DNA from: Planotetraspora phitsanulokensis
Lineage (GTDB): Bacteria; Actinomycetota; Actinomycetes; Streptosporangiales; Streptosporangiaceae
Length of the DNA: 64,000 nt
Assembly: GCF_016863295.1 (NCBI RefSeq)
Contig: NZ_BOOP01000001.1
Coordinates: forward strand, 1-64,000
Direction of reading: 5' to 3'
Positions 7,478 through 16,653 of this stretch are shown piece by piece. Under the pieces are notes generated by a model. That model made no database searches. It was not told where the DNA came from and saw only the letters and a list, made by a program, of their open reading frames with translations. A program made the translations under genes and the position numbers. The stretch's first letter is position 1. The number at the start of each line of letters is the position of its first letter.

Positions 7478-9256
7478 CTACTTCTGGTTCGAGACCTGGC
7501 TCGGGGCCAGCGCGGCGGCCCTTTCGGCGGTCTGCGCGGACGCCTGGTCGTACAGGGCGTTGACGGCCGCGTTGAAACGGGTCATCGCGTCCGGCTGGTC
7601 CGGGCCGAGCAGGTGGGTCTTCAGCTTGCGCCGCGCCCCGGCCATGGTGTCCTCGGGCCTGTCGAGTTCCGCGATGATCTCAGGCAGCTCGCGCAGGTTG
7701 GGCCCCAGCAGGTACGCGGCGTCCGCGCTGGGGTAGCGCTCCTTGAACTCCTCCTCGGGGCGCCCGGCGACGTTGGTGACGACGTACGGCTTGCCGCTGG
7801 CGAGGAAGTCGGCCACCACGCTGGAGATGTCGCTGATCAGCAGGTCGGCCTCGTTGAAGCACTCGTAGAGGTGAGGCTCCGGGCCCGTCACGGTGCTGTG
7901 GTTCCCGCCGGCCGAGTTCAGCAGCGACATGATCTTCTTGTGTGCCGCGCCGGCGGCCGGGTCGCGGTGCCCGGTCAGCGGGTGGGGCTTGTAGATCACC
8001 CTGACGCCGGACTTCAGCAGCCTCTTCACGATCTTGGGGCCCATCGTGATGATCGAGGTGTGGAACAGGTCGTCCTGCCAGCCCTCCCAGGTGGGGGCGT
8101 ACAGGACGGTCTGCTGCGACCCGCCGGGACGGGTGGTGGAGATCCCGGCGAGCTGCGGGCGGCCGACCTCGTCGACGTCCTCGTCGCGCACGCCGACGTT
8201 CGCCTTGATGTAGCGGTCGCGGCCCGCCTGCCCGGCCACCCAGACCTTGTCGTACACCTTGGTGAACGGGTTGAACGAGGCCTCCTTGTCGCTGTCGCCG
8301 TGCCCGATGAACACACTGCGGTGACCGGGAAGGCGCAACATGTGGATGTTCTTGCCGACGTTGGAGGCGAACAGCGTCACCCGGACGGAGTCGAGGCCGC
8401 GGAAGTTCATCAGGTCGGTGCCGGAGGGGATGCAGATGACCGGCAGCGTCGTCGGGCCGAGCTTGTCGACCATGCCGCGCTCACGCAGGACGATGACGGC
8501 CCGGCGGTCGATGCGGGCCAGCGTGTTCAGCCACATCGAGGCCTGGTACGCCGAGTCGAGCGACCCGGAGAAGTAGAGAGCCACCTCAGGGTCGTACGCG
8601 CGGACCTGCTCGTCCACGTGGGCGATCACCCGGTCGCGGTCGCGCAGCACCGCTGCCCGCCTGAAGTGGGGGAGCAGGGCCACGATGGACCCGGCGCAGC
8701 CCGCGAGCGCGAGCGCCGCGCCCGCGACGCCGAGCCAGGAGACGCCGGCCGCGAGACCGACGGCGGCACCGCCCACGGGGAGGATGTCCAGGTAGAGCAG
8801 CCGTGCGCCCTTGTAGCTGACGAGCGCCGCGGGGGGCGGCGGCGGGATCCGCAGGGCCGTCAGGTCCACGTTGCGGGTGACGGCCGGCAGCACGTTGACC
8901 CAGCGGTTGAGGTAGAACGCGAGCGTCGTCTGCACCGAACGCGCACCGTGCAGCAGGAACATCCCGGCCGCGAGCGCGATGAACCACGGGGAGTCGGCTC
9001 CCAGGACCCGACCCGCCAGCAGGAGGGTCGCGGTCTCCCGGAGCACGAAGCGGAGGGTGACCCCTAGGTGCACCTTGCTCAGGATTTCGTTGAGCGCGGG
9101 CGCGACCCGCGGAGTCTGGTTGTCGGCGAGGTAGGAGACGACCGCGACGACGACGAACGCCCAGGGCAGTGGCCACAGCGCGGTGACCATGAGCAGCGGG
9201 TAGGAGAGGAACAACGCGGCGGAGGTTGCGCGGCCGCGCCACGAGCTTGCTTGCAT
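7478..9256 (-). CDS. Teichoic-acid-type polyol-phosphate polymerase (CDP-glycerol glycerophosphotransferase family)
   Basis: 592 aa from the ATG at 9256, which has AAGGG upstream within the end of the preceding gene. The N-terminal third is hydrophobic (segments near residues 10-35, 75-95 and 155-195), anchoring the protein in the membrane. The C-terminal part matches the Glyphos_transf family: FIGHGDSDKEASFNPF, YAPTWEGW, KPHPLTGHR and NEADLLISDISSVVADFL. These enzymes transfer glycerol- or ribitol-phosphate from CDP-polyol to a growing wall polymer at the inner membrane face. It is the last gene of a four-gene minus-strand operon. The adjacent bifunctional cytidylyltransferase-reductase suggests a ribitol or similar polyol rather than glycerol. 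Confidence 0.88.
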   Translation of the reverse strand: MQASSWRGRATSAALFLSYPLLMVTALWPLPWAFVVVAVVSYLADNQTPRVAPALNEILSKVHLGVTLRFVLRETATLLLAGRVLGADSPWFIALAAGMFLLHGARSVQTTLAFYLNRWVNVLPAVTRNVDLTALRIPPPPPAALVSYKGARLLYLDILPVGGAAVGLAAGVSWLGVAGAALALAGCAGSIVALLPHFRRAAVLRDRDRVIAHVDEQVRAYDPEVALYFSGSLDSAYQASMWLNTLARIDRRAVIVLRERGMVDKLGPTTLPVICIPSGTDLMNFRGLDSVRVTLFASNVGKNIHMLRLPGHRSVFIGHGDSDKEASFNPFTKVYDKVWVAGQAGRDRYIKANVGVRDEDVDEVGRPQLAGISTTRPGGSQQTVLYAPTWEGWQDDLFHTSIITMGPKIVKRLLKSGVRVIYKPHPLTGHRDPAAGAAHKKIMSLLNSAGGNHSTVTGPEPHLYECFNEADLLISDISSVVADFLASGKPYVVTNVAGRPEEEFKERYPSADAAYLLGPNLRELPEIIAELDRPEDTMAGARRKLKTHLLGPDQPDAMTRFNAAVNALYDQASAQTAERAAALAPSQVSNQK

Positions 9257-9264
9257 TAAGGCCC

Positions 9265-10656
9265 TTATCTGCGGATCCGGACGTCGATTACCTGACCTGT
9301 GAGATCGGAGACCAGCACGTCGAGGGAGGTCTCCGCGACGGCCCGCGACGTCAGCAGGGTGCCTTCCGGCTCCTCGCCGAACGCGCGCAGGCGCATGGGA
9401 GTGCTGGTCCGCTCGGGGTTGATGCAGTTGACGCGCACGCCGAACTCGGTCCACTCGTCTGCCAGGGCCTGGGTCAGGTTGACCACGGCGGCCTTGGCCG
9501 AGGAGTACAGGCTGTAGGTCGCCCGTCCCCGCGTGTAGGAGGAGGAGGTGTAGAGCAGCAGCTGACCGTGGCTCGCGCTGAGGTAGCGGATGGCGGCGCG
9601 CGCCACGTTGATCGGACCGAGGTAGTTGATGTTCATCGCCTCGGTGACCGTCGCGTCGTCGAGCTCGGCGAGCCTGCCGGTGTGCAGCACGCCCGCCGTG
9701 TTCACGACGTAGTCGATCGGCTCGCCCACCTTCTCGAACGCCGCCTCGACCGACGCCGCGTCCTCGACGCGTACGCCGTTCAGCGTGCGGGAGAAGCAGT
9801 GGACGCTCGCGCCGTGATCACGGGCGAGTGCGGCGACGTCGGCGCCGATGCCGGAGCTGCCCCCGAACACGACCACCGTCTTGCCGGCGAGCCCGGCGCG
9901 CAGCGCCTCCGGCGAGGCGGCCGGCGCTCCGGCGCTGCCCAGCTGGAAGAGCTTGTCGGCCAGGTAGACGTCGAGCGGGTGGGTCACCTTCATGTTGTGC
10001 TCGCTGCCGGGCACGATGGCGATCGGCTCGTCCGGCAGGTACCTCAGCATCACGCCGCAGTCGTCCGTCGGCGGGTGGAGCAGGAACTCCGGGTCGGCGA
10101 ACGCCCGCTGGTAGGCCTCGCGGATCACCGACAGCCGGAAGCACTGCGGCGTCTGGCCGCGCCGGAGGAACGCCCGGTCCGGGATCTCCCGGATGACCTC
10201 GCCCTCCTCCGTCGGCTCCGCCACCACCACCGTGTCGGCGCTCGGGATCGCGACGTCGACCCCGGAGTAGGTCTCCAGCGCGCGGACGCACTCGGTGACG
10301 ATCCGCTGCTCGAGCAGCGGCCGCACGGCGTCGTGCAGCAGGACGTTGCACTCGCGCTCGCCGAGCGCCTGTAAGGCCCGCCAGGTCGACTCCGTACGGC
10401 TGGCGCCGCCCTCGATGACCGTGCCGCCCTTGTCGAGGCGGGCGACCATCTTCTCGGCCTCGGCGGTGTGGCCCGGAGCCATGACGACGAGGATCTCGTC
10501 GATCTCGGGCGCGCCGTCGAACAGGGCGAGCGTGTGCTCCAGGATCGGCTTCCCGGCGATCTTCAGCAGTTGCTTGGGCGTGCGCAGGCCGACGCGCTGC
10601 CCGATGCCTCCCGCGAGTACCACTCCTACGACGGGCAAGCGCTCTTCCACAGTCAT
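9265..10656 (-). CDS. Bifunctional cytidylyltransferase / short-chain reductase (CDP-ribitol synthesis type)
   Basis: 463-aa fusion. Residues 1-240 form an IspD/TarI-like cytidylyltransferase (VVLAGGIGQRVG, TPKQLLKIAGKPILEHTL, HDAVRPLL, PTDDCGVMLRYL). Residues 255-463 form an SDR domain with GGSSGIG (265-271), a Ser triplet near 371 and YSSAK (Tyr384, Lys388). The same domain order occurs in Haemophilus Bcs1/Acs1, which makes ribitol-5-phosphate from ribulose-5-phosphate and couples it to CTP. The next gene, 8 bp away, is the likely polymerase. The start at 10656 has GAGGAG six bases upstream. It is not a housekeeping MEP-pathway IspD, as the fused reductase and the context show. Confidence 0.88.
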   Translation of the reverse strand: MTVEERLPVVGVVLAGGIGQRVGLRTPKQLLKIAGKPILEHTLALFDGAPEIDEILVVMAPGHTAEAEKMVARLDKGGTVIEGGASRTESTWRALQALGERECNVLLHDAVRPLLEQRIVTECVRALETYSGVDVAIPSADTVVVAEPTEEGEVIREIPDRAFLRRGQTPQCFRLSVIREAYQRAFADPEFLLHPPTDDCGVMLRYLPDEPIAIVPGSEHNMKVTHPLDVYLADKLFQLGSAGAPAASPEALRAGLAGKTVVVFGGSSGIGADVAALARDHGASVHCFSRTLNGVRVEDAASVEAAFEKVGEPIDYVVNTAGVLHTGRLAELDDATVTEAMNINYLGPINVARAAIRYLSASHGQLLLYTSSSYTRGRATYSLYSSAKAAVVNLTQALADEWTEFGVRVNCINPERTSTPMRLRAFGEEPEGTLLTSRAVAETSLDVLVSDLTGQVIDVRIRR

Positions 10657-10686
10657 CTCTCCTCTTCGGACTCGGGGCTCGCCCGG

Positions 10687-11400
10687 TCAGTTGCGGTCGG
10701 CTCGGCCGGTGAGCTCCTCCGCCGCTTCCTCGGGTGACTGCTCGAGGTCCTGCTCGGCCCTGGCCTGCGCGGAGGCCTTGTCGAGACGGACCCAGCTGAC
10801 CACGCTCTCGACCGAGAACAGCACGAGGAGGTACGCGGTCAGGATCGCGGCCACGACCGTGAGCAGGCCCGTGGCCGCGCCCACGCCGAGGATCAGCAGG
10901 CGGACCTCCCAGCCGAGCCCCGCCATGAAGACCCAGGCCGGGGGCCAGATGCCCTGCCGGGTCCGGTAGACGGTGTCGTAGGTGTGGTAGCCCACGATGT
11001 AGATGAGCACGAAGAGCAGCCACTTGGGCGTGTCCTCGGCCACCCCGAGCAGGATGATCGTGACGAACTCGGCCGCGCGGATCAGCGGCGGGGCCAGCCA
11101 GTCGAACCGGCCCAGATGGTCGCGCGTTCCGGTCGGCACGACCAGGACGACGAGCGCCAGCACGGGGACGAGCAGGATCGGCCCGTCGCTCAGCGTCCCC
11201 GTGACGGCGAGCGCCACGATGGCGGCCAACGCCACGAGGATCGCCGGGATCGGAGGCAGACCGGGGCCGATGCGTCCCCTGAGCACGCTGACGAGGGGGC
11301 CGTCGTCGCGGTAGGCGAGCAGCCGCTGGGTCTGCACGCGGCGCTGCTCCTCCTCGGGATCGGCGGCTGCGACGGCGGGAACACGCGGCTGGGTGATCAT
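10687..11400 (-). CDS. Polytopic membrane protein, DUF5941-like
   Basis: 237 aa from the ATG at 11400, which overlaps the stop of the upstream CDP-alcohol phosphatidyltransferase as ATGA (11397-11400). It has about five hydrophobic segments (for example AILVALAAIVALAVTGTL, PILLVPVLALVVLVV, LLTVVAAILTAYLLVLF), a conserved-looking central loop PKWLLFVLIYIVGYHTYDTVY, and an acidic C-terminal tail. It resembles the DUF5941 domain, which I recall as often linked to CDP-alcohol phosphatidyltransferase genes in actinobacteria; that assignment is from memory. Tight coupling suggests the two proteins work together in the membrane on the same phospho-glycan or lipid. Confidence 0.7.
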   Translation of the reverse strand: MITQPRVPAVAAADPEEEQRRVQTQRLLAYRDDGPLVSVLRGRIGPGLPPIPAILVALAAIVALAVTGTLSDGPILLVPVLALVVLVVPTGTRDHLGRFDWLAPPLIRAAEFVTIILLGVAEDTPKWLLFVLIYIVGYHTYDTVYRTRQGIWPPAWVFMAGLGWEVRLLILGVGAATGLLTVVAAILTAYLLVLFSVESVVSWVRLDKASAQARAEQDLEQSPEEAAEELTGRADRN

Positions 11401-12968
11401 GCGAGAGACCTCAGGAGACGTCCGGTGAGGGTGTAGGTGGCCGCCACGCCGCCCCAGACGAGCAACGTGAGGAAGGTGACACGGGGATCGAAGAGGGCGG
11501 CGGTGATCGCGATGGCGGCGAAGCGCTCGCCGATGGGGAACACGATCATCTTTCTGGCCCAGTGCACGGACCGGAACCGGCCGGCGTCGGTCCAGAACTT
11601 GAGCAGGCCGCTGACGCCGCCGCGCTTGACGGCCTTGCGCCGGTCGAGTTCCTCGCGCAGGTTGACGTCGTCGGCGACCGTCAGGTCGAGGGTGGGCAGC
11701 GGTGCGGGAGGCTTGCGCCGGTTCGCCGCGCCGAAGGAGAAGTCCAGCAGGTGCCGTCCGGACTGCAGGGCGAGCGCGATCAGCGCCAGCGTCCACACGC
11801 CCTCGCCGTCGCCGAACTCGCCCGACACGGTGGCCCCGGCCGCCAGGCCGACGAAGACGGCGTACTCCTTGAACCGGTCGAAGGTGGCGTCCAGCCACGC
11901 GCCGAGGACGCCGAACTTCCGGGCGTATCTGGCGACCTGGCCGTCGACGCAGTCGAAGACGAACGCGAAGTAGATCAGCACCGCCCCGGCGACCGCGCCC
12001 CATCGGGTGCCGGTGGCGAAGGCGCCCGCCGACAACAACCCGAGAGCGATCGAGATCAGCGTGACCTGGTTGGGCGTCATCCCCCTGCGGGCCGCCCACC
12101 GGGCGATGAACCGGGAGTAGGTGCTGACGAAGAACGTGGTGAAGAAGCCGTCGGCGCCCTTGACCGCGTTGTCGAGGCGGACCCGGTCCTCGTCGTAGCC
12201 GGCCATCGCCATCTGCGCCTCGTCGGCCTCCCGCTGGTCGCGGACGCGGGAGTAGAACTCGCCGGCCCGCTCGTAGAGGCCGACGGAGACGCCCTTCCTG
12301 ACCAGGCCCAGCACGATCAGTTCGGTGACGTCGTCCTCGGGCCCGAACAGGTGGGCCAGGTCGGCGAGCTCGCGGGCGGTCTCGGCGAGGAGCGCGGTGT
12401 GCCGCTGGTGAAGGTGCAGCGGGCCGAGCAGCGCCGCGTTCGGCCGGGTGACGGCGTGGTAGGCCGAGCCGACGGATATGACCCGGCCCAGGCCGACGCG
12501 CGTGCGCATCGGCAGGCCCTCCAGGGACCCGCCGCCGATCTCAGGACGGGCATCGCCGGATGACTCGTCGTCGGCGTCGGGATCATGGGCGATCATGGCG
12601 ATGGCGGCGCGCTTGGCCTTGGTCAGCTGATAGATCAGCTCGTCGTGGGCGAGAGAGTCCGCCGGCATGATCAGCAGGTTCTCCGCGGCGCCCTCGGCCA
12701 CGTCCGCCAGCGCGCGCAGGTCCCCTGCCAGATCCCGGCTCTCCACGACCTGCCCCGCGTGTTCGCGGTACGCCGGCGCGTCGTCGGGCCGGGCGATCGT
12801 CGTCGGTTGCGGGTCCAGCGAGGTGAGCTGTTCCAGCAGCCTGCCGTACACCGTGGGCGCTCCGGGCTGGGACGCCAGCGAGAGGTCGGTGGCGCGGACA
12901 GGCCGGCCGCCTGGCAGGGGAGAACCGATCGGGCCGGGCGGCGAGCCCAGCAGGACCACGCGGGTCAT
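11397..12968 (-). CDS. CDP-alcohol phosphatidyltransferase with N-terminal extension
   Basis: 523-aa membrane enzyme. The full CDP-alcohol phosphotransferase motif DGx2ARx8Gx3Dx3D is present: Asp342-Gly343, Ala346-Arg347, Gly356, Asp360 and Asp364. Hydrophobic segments flank it from about residue 300 onward. The first ~290 residues are an extra soluble domain (MTRVVLLGSPPGPIGSP... to FYSRVRDQREADEAQ) that resembles the nucleotidyltransferase-like part of some inositol-phosphate enzymes, but no catalytic NTP motif is clear. It is the first gene of the four-gene surface-polymer operon. It should displace CMP from a CDP-activated alcohol, perhaps to make a phospholipid or a linkage unit; the substrate is unknown. 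Confidence 0.82.
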   Translation of the reverse strand: MTRVVLLGSPPGPIGSPLPGGRPVRATDLSLASQPGAPTVYGRLLEQLTSLDPQPTTIARPDDAPAYREHAGQVVESRDLAGDLRALADVAEGAAENLLIMPADSLAHDELIYQLTKAKRAAIAMIAHDPDADDESSGDARPEIGGGSLEGLPMRTRVGLGRVISVGSAYHAVTRPNAALLGPLHLHQRHTALLAETARELADLAHLFGPEDDVTELIVLGLVRKGVSVGLYERAGEFYSRVRDQREADEAQMAMAGYDEDRVRLDNAVKGADGFFTTFFVSTYSRFIARWAARRGMTPNQVTLISIALGLLSAGAFATGTRWGAVAGAVLIYFAFVFDCVDGQVARYARKFGVLGAWLDATFDRFKEYAVFVGLAAGATVSGEFGDGEGVWTLALIALALQSGRHLLDFSFGAANRRKPPAPLPTLDLTVADDVNLREELDRRKAVKRGGVSGLLKFWTDAGRFRSVHWARKMIVFPIGERFAAIAITAALFDPRVTFLTLLVWGGVAATYTLTGRLLRSLA

Positions 12969-13234
12969 GGCACCCTTTCACATGGCGGGGGATCAGGCCG
13001 AAGGCGGCTTGTCCGGCGCGGGGGAGTCCGCCGGAGGTCAAAGCTTAGTGACCTTTCGGTGAAGCCGTTGCGTTCCAGGTTTACCGGATGTACACCTGAT
13101 GTCCAGCTTGACAAGGCTTTTCACCCGGTCATCCTCTTCGGATCCTTACCGAAATTTCACCATTTCTGCTCTGTGGAAGGGCCTTACCGGACGGTGAACG
13201 CCCGTAAACCCCCTCGCTCTCCTACGATTGCCGT

Positions 13235-14056
13235 GTGAGTCTCTACCGGGATGAAGGCGTCGTGCTGCGGACCCAGAAGCTGGGTGAGGCCGACCGCATC
13301 ATCACGATCCTCACCAAGCGGACGGGCAAGGTCCGGGGCGTCGCCAAAGGCGTGCGCAAGACGATGTCCCGATTCGGCGCGAGGCTCGAGCCGTTCTCTC
13401 ACGTCGATCTGCAACTGCACACGGGCAGGTCGCTCGATGTGATCAACCAGGTCGAGACCCTCCGTCCGTACGGCGAGGCTCTCGTCTCTGACTACCCCCG
13501 TTACACCGCAGGAACCGCGATGCTGGAGACGGCCGACCGGCTGACCGTGGGGGAGAAGGAGCCGGCGCTGCGCCAGTTCCTGCTGCTCGTGGGCGGGCTG
13601 CGCACGCTCGTCGAGGGCGGGCACGAGGCCCGGCTGGTGCTCGACGCCTATTTCCTCCGTTCGCTGGCGGTCGCCGGGTACGCCCCCGCGCTGTCGGAGT
13701 GCGCCCGGTGCGGGGCGGAGGCCGTCCGTGCGTTCGCGATCGTGGCGGGCGGGGTGGTGTGCGGCGCGTGCCGTCCCGCGGGCGCGGCCGTGCCCTCGGC
13801 TGAGACGATCGCGCTGATGATCGCGCTGCTGCGCGGCGACTGGCAGGCGGCGGACGCGTCCGAGCCCCGCAACCGCGCCGAGTGCAGCGGCCTGGTCGCC
13901 GCCTACCTCCAATGGCACCTGGAACACGGCATCCGGTCCCTCAAGCACGTGGAGAGAGACCAGGCGGACCAGCCGGGCGGCGTGCGGGCCGGTGCGAAGT
14001 GGGGCACGCGGGAAGTGTGGGAATCAGCACAGGATCCGCACATCTCCCGCGCATGA
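13235..14056 (+). CDS. recO: DNA repair protein RecO
   Basis: 273-aa recombination mediator that binds single-stranded DNA and helps load RecA with RecR. The N-terminal OB fold is recognisable (SLYRDEGVVLRTQKLGEADRIITILT...GKVRGVAKG). A zinc-ribbon follows with Cys156, Cys159, Cys176 and Cys179 (CARCG...CGAC). It starts with GTG at 13235. uppS follows 30 bp downstream, the common actinobacterial recO-uppS order. The C-terminus (after LKHVERD) runs about 25 residues past where the conserved fold ends. The 266-bp gap to the divergent surface-polymer operon must contain promoters in both directions. Confidence 0.95.
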   Translation: MSLYRDEGVVLRTQKLGEADRIITILTKRTGKVRGVAKGVRKTMSRFGARLEPFSHVDLQLHTGRSLDVINQVETLRPYGEALVSDYPRYTAGTAMLETADRLTVGEKEPALRQFLLLVGGLRTLVEGGHEARLVLDAYFLRSLAVAGYAPALSECARCGAEAVRAFAIVAGGVVCGACRPAGAAVPSAETIALMIALLRGDWQAADASEPRNRAECSGLVAAYLQWHLEHGIRSLKHVERDQADQPGGVRAGAKWGTREVWESAQDPHISRA

Positions 14057-14086
14057 GGACCGTCGGGCACCCAATACGCTCATGAC

Positions 14087-14857
14087 ATGGTCCGTCCTCC
14101 TGCTCCGCATCCGTCGGGCGCCACTCCGCCTCCCATCCCGCGTGACCTCGTGCCGCGCCATGTCGCGATCGTCATGGACGGCAACGGCCGCTGGGCCAAG
14201 GCCCGGGGGTTGCCGAGGACAGAGGGTCACAAGATGGGAGAGGCGTCGCTGTTCGACGTCATCGAGGGCGCGATCGAGATGGGCATCCCCTATCTGTCGA
14301 CGTACGCCTTCTCCACGGAGAACTGGAAGCGCTCGCCCGACGAGGTCCGCTTCCTCATGGGCTTCAACCGCGACGTGATCCGCCGCCGGCGTGACCAGTT
14401 GGACGAGATGGGGGTCCGGGTCCGGTGGGCCGGGCGTCCGGGGCGTCTGTGGAAGAGCGTGATCAAGGAGCTCGAGGACGCCGAGCGGAGGACCGTGGGC
14501 AACTCCACGCTGACCCTGCAGTTCTGCGTCAACTACGGCGGCCGGGCCGAGATCGTCGACGCGGCCGTGAAGCTCGCGCAGGACATCGCCGCGGGCAAGG
14601 TCAAGCCCGCCAAGGTGTCGGAGAAGATCTTCGCCCGGTATCTCGACGAGCCCGAGATCCCCGAGGTCGACCTCTTCCTCCGCTCGTCGGGCGAGCAGCG
14701 GACCTCGAACTTCATGTTGTGGCAGTCGGCCTACGCCGAGATGGTCTTCCTCAACCAGTTGTGGCCCGACTTCGACCGCCGGGACCTGTGGGAGGCCTGC
14801 GATATCTACGCGAAGCGCGACAGAAGGTACGGCGGGGCCGTCCCGAACGCGGTCTGA
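14087..14857 (+). CDS. uppS: Isoprenyl transferase (undecaprenyl diphosphate synthase family)
   Basis: 256-aa cis-prenyltransferase that extends allylic diphosphate with isopentenyl diphosphate to give the C50-C55 lipid carrier for cell-wall synthesis. Signature [19 protein letters not shown] contains the catalytic Asp31 and the Gly-Asn-Gly-Arg-Trp loop. The region [14 protein letters not shown], the stretch [11 protein letters not shown] and the C-terminal [20 protein letters not shown] are all diagnostic. The start is an ATG at 14087, 30 bp after recO. The lipid product also serves polymers like the one encoded by the divergent operon. Confidence 0.96.
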   Translation: MVRPPAPHPSGATPPPIPRDLVPRHVAIVMDGNGRWAKARGLPRTEGHKMGEASLFDVIEGAIEMGIPYLSTYAFSTENWKRSPDEVRFLMGFNRDVIRRRRDQLDEMGVRVRWAGRPGRLWKSVIKELEDAERRTVGNSTLTLQFCVNYGGRAEIVDAAVKLAQDIAAGKVKPAKVSEKIFARYLDEPEIPEVDLFLRSSGEQRTSNFMLWQSAYAEMVFLNQLWPDFDRRDLWEACDIYAKRDRRYGGAVPNAV

Positions 14858-14862
14858 CCGCC

Positions 14863-14898
14863 TGCTGGAAGGACCGGGAGTGCTGGAAGGACCGGGAG
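14863..14898 (+). repeat. Perfect 18-bp tandem duplication after uppS
   Basis: The unit tgctggaaggaccgggag is present twice, at 14863-14880 and 14881-14898, starting six bases after the uppS stop codon. A third partial copy (gaccg) follows. It lies between the convergent uppS and CGNR genes and does not form an obvious terminator. Confidence 0.85.
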
Positions 14899-14948
14899 GA
14901 CCGTAAGCCGGAGGAGGACAGGGCGCGGGCCCGGGGCGGCCTTCGCGC

Positions 14949-15497
14949 TCAGGCTCGCCTGCGCGCCCGGTAGGCGGCGACGTGGATGCGGTTGCCGCAC
15001 GTGCGGCTGTCGCAGTAGACCCGGGACCGGTTGCGCGACTCGTCGACGAACACGTGGGAGCAGTCGGGCGCCGCGCAGGTGCGCAGCCGCTCCCACTCGT
15101 CCTCGACCAGCACGTGGGCGAGGGCCACGCCGCAGTCGGCGGCCAGGTGCTCGGCGACCGAGGCGCCGGGCGCGAAGTAGTGGACGTGCAGCGGGAAGCC
15201 GTCGTGCTCGGTGAGGCTCGGCGTGATCCGCGTGCGGCCGAGCAGCGTGTTGAGCCGGGAGATCGCCGTCGTGCGGTCCGGCGCCGTGAAGACGGCGTGG
15301 AAGGCCTGCCGGAGCTCCACCACCTCGGCGAGGTCCCGCGGGGTCAGGGCCGCCACCCCGCTCACCTGGCGGAGCCGTACGAATGCCTCCAGGTCCGCGA
15401 GGTCGGCCAGCCCGTCGCGGTCGCCGGCCTCGGGCGAGGTGTTGATCAAGTCGACCACGGTGGCCAGCGAGTACACCATGTCATGACTGAACGGCAC
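14949..15497 (-). CDS. CGNR zinc-finger / ABATE domain protein
   Basis: 182 aa. The C-terminus carries the zinc finger CAAPDCSHVFVDESRNRSRVYC with the CGNR motif in CDSRTCGNRIHVAAYRARR, a basic DNA-binding type end. The N-terminal region (LINTSPEAGDRDGLADLADLEAF...) is the helical ABATE-like domain (putative stress-induced transcription regulator). Such proteins are common uncharacterised regulators in actinobacteria. It is convergent with uppS and followed upstream by a Fur-family gene on the same strand 153 bp away. Function beyond probable transcription control is unknown. Confidence 0.85.
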   Translation of the reverse strand: MPFSHDMVYSLATVVDLINTSPEAGDRDGLADLADLEAFVRLRQVSGVAALTPRDLAEVVELRQAFHAVFTAPDRTTAISRLNTLLGRTRITPSLTEHDGFPLHVHYFAPGASVAEHLAADCGVALAHVLVEDEWERLRTCAAPDCSHVFVDESRNRSRVYCDSRTCGNRIHVAAYRARRRA

Positions 15498-15650
15498 GGC
15501 ATCTCCTTCCGTAGTGGCCTGTAGTGCCCTGTGTCGGTGCCTCGCAGTGACGCCGCGGCGACTTCGGTATGACTCCGCAATGACACCGCAATGGTGCCGC
15601 AGCGGAGTCTGCGCGCAGCGGCGATCGCGCTGACGGCGGCTGCGCCGGCG

Positions 15651-16037
15651 TCAGTCGCTCATGGCCGCCGTGCACGAGGCACAGGTGCCGAAGACCTCGA
15701 CGGTGTGGGTGATCTGGGTGAAGCCGTGCTCGGCTCCGACCACCTCGGCCCATCGCTCCACATCGGGTCCTGCGACCTCGACCGTGGTCCCGCAGTGGCG
15801 GCAGACGAGATGGTGGTGGTGGGCCTGGCTCCGGCACGCACGGTAGACGGACTCGCCGTCGTCGTTGCGCAGGACGTCGACCCGGCCGTCGTCGCACAGC
15901 GACTGCAGCGCCCGGTAAACCGTCGTCAGGCCGATCTTGGCGCCGTCGGCCCGCATCTCCGTGAACACGTCCTGAGCGCTCCGGAACCCGGTGTTCTGGC
16001 GGAGGATCTCGTGGACGGCGTCGCGGCTCTTACTCAT
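15651..16037 (-). CDS. Fur-family metalloregulator (Zur-like)
   Basis: 128-aa metal-responsive repressor. The winged helix (KIGLTTVYRALQSLCDDGRVDVLR) is typical of Fur. The regulatory part has a His run at 73-76 (HHHH), then structural zinc cysteines Cys79-x2-Cys82 and Cys119-x2-Cys122. The HHHHLVCRHCG context matches actinobacterial Zur/FurB more than Fur or PerR, so zinc-dependent repression is the best guess. The start ATG at 16037 has GGAG upstream. No zinc transporter is adjacent in this window, so its targets lie elsewhere. Confidence 0.9.
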   Translation of the reverse strand: MSKSRDAVHEILRQNTGFRSAQDVFTEMRADGAKIGLTTVYRALQSLCDDGRVDVLRNDDGESVYRACRSQAHHHHLVCRHCGTTVEVAGPDVERWAEVVGAEHGFTQITHTVEVFGTCASCTAAMSD

Positions 16038-16147
16038 GAGGGACTCCTGTGTACGGCTTGCACTTCGAATCTACCGACCCTGGAGCCGATCGCGAACCAT
16101 ACATGATCCGCACGCGCCGAGGCCGCGTGCGCCCCCCCGAGCCGGGC

Positions 16148-16603
16148 TCAGAGGAGGCCGAACCGGGTGCCGGCGAACAGGACGAGGAAGACCAGGACCG
16201 CCACGCGCAGCAGGCGGCCGCGCAGTTCCAGCGACGGCCAGGACATGTAGGCGAGCCAGGCCACGAAGGCCATCACGGGAAGCAGGGCGACACCGCCGCG
16301 CCAGTCGGGCACCGCCAGACCCACCAGCAGCAACACCACCAGGACGACGGGCATGAGCCAGCGCGGCAGCTGGAACAGGAACACCAGGGGAGTCGCGCTC
16401 GCACGCTCGACCGTGCGCCTCAGGCCGGTCGCCCCCGGCGTGAAGAACTGCTCGCCCGCCGGCAGCGGGCGCCTCACCGGCCGCGCCGGGCCGGCTCCCG
16501 GGGCGGGTTTGCGCGCCAGGGGATGGCTCGGCACCCTCCGGCCCGGAGCCGGGGTGCCGCGCGTCGGATCGGATTCGCTACCCACGGGCCCGAGCCTAGC
16601 CAT
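16148..16603 (-). CDS. Small membrane protein of unknown function
   Basis: 151 aa from the ATG at 16603; a GTG at 16630 is also in frame. The first ~75 residues are Pro/Arg/Gly-rich and soluble. Three hydrophobic segments follow (PRWLMPVVLVVLLLVGLAV, GGVALLPVMAFVAWLAYM, LLRVAVLVFLVLFAGTRF). No family is recognised with certainty; it resembles short conserved actinobacterial membrane proteins of unknown role. It lies between the Fur-family gene and a divergent ABM-domain gene. Confidence 0.75.
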   Translation of the reverse strand: MARLGPVGSESDPTRGTPAPGRRVPSHPLARKPAPGAGPARPVRRPLPAGEQFFTPGATGLRRTVERASATPLVFLFQLPRWLMPVVLVVLLLVGLAVPDWRGGVALLPVMAFVAWLAYMSWPSLELRGRLLRVAVLVFLVLFAGTRFGLL

Positions 16604-16653
16604 TCCCCGCCCGGCTCGCCGCGCCGCCACGGACGGATGGCATTCTGGGCGGC

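Noticed and set aside
13108-13133. TTGACA as a strong promoter for recO or the surface operon
   Set aside because: A good -35 is present at 13108-13113 but no fitting -10 at 16-18 bp.
16038-16110. Zur box upstream of the Fur-family gene
   Set aside because: No TGAAAATGATTTTCA-type palindrome; only weak half-sites.
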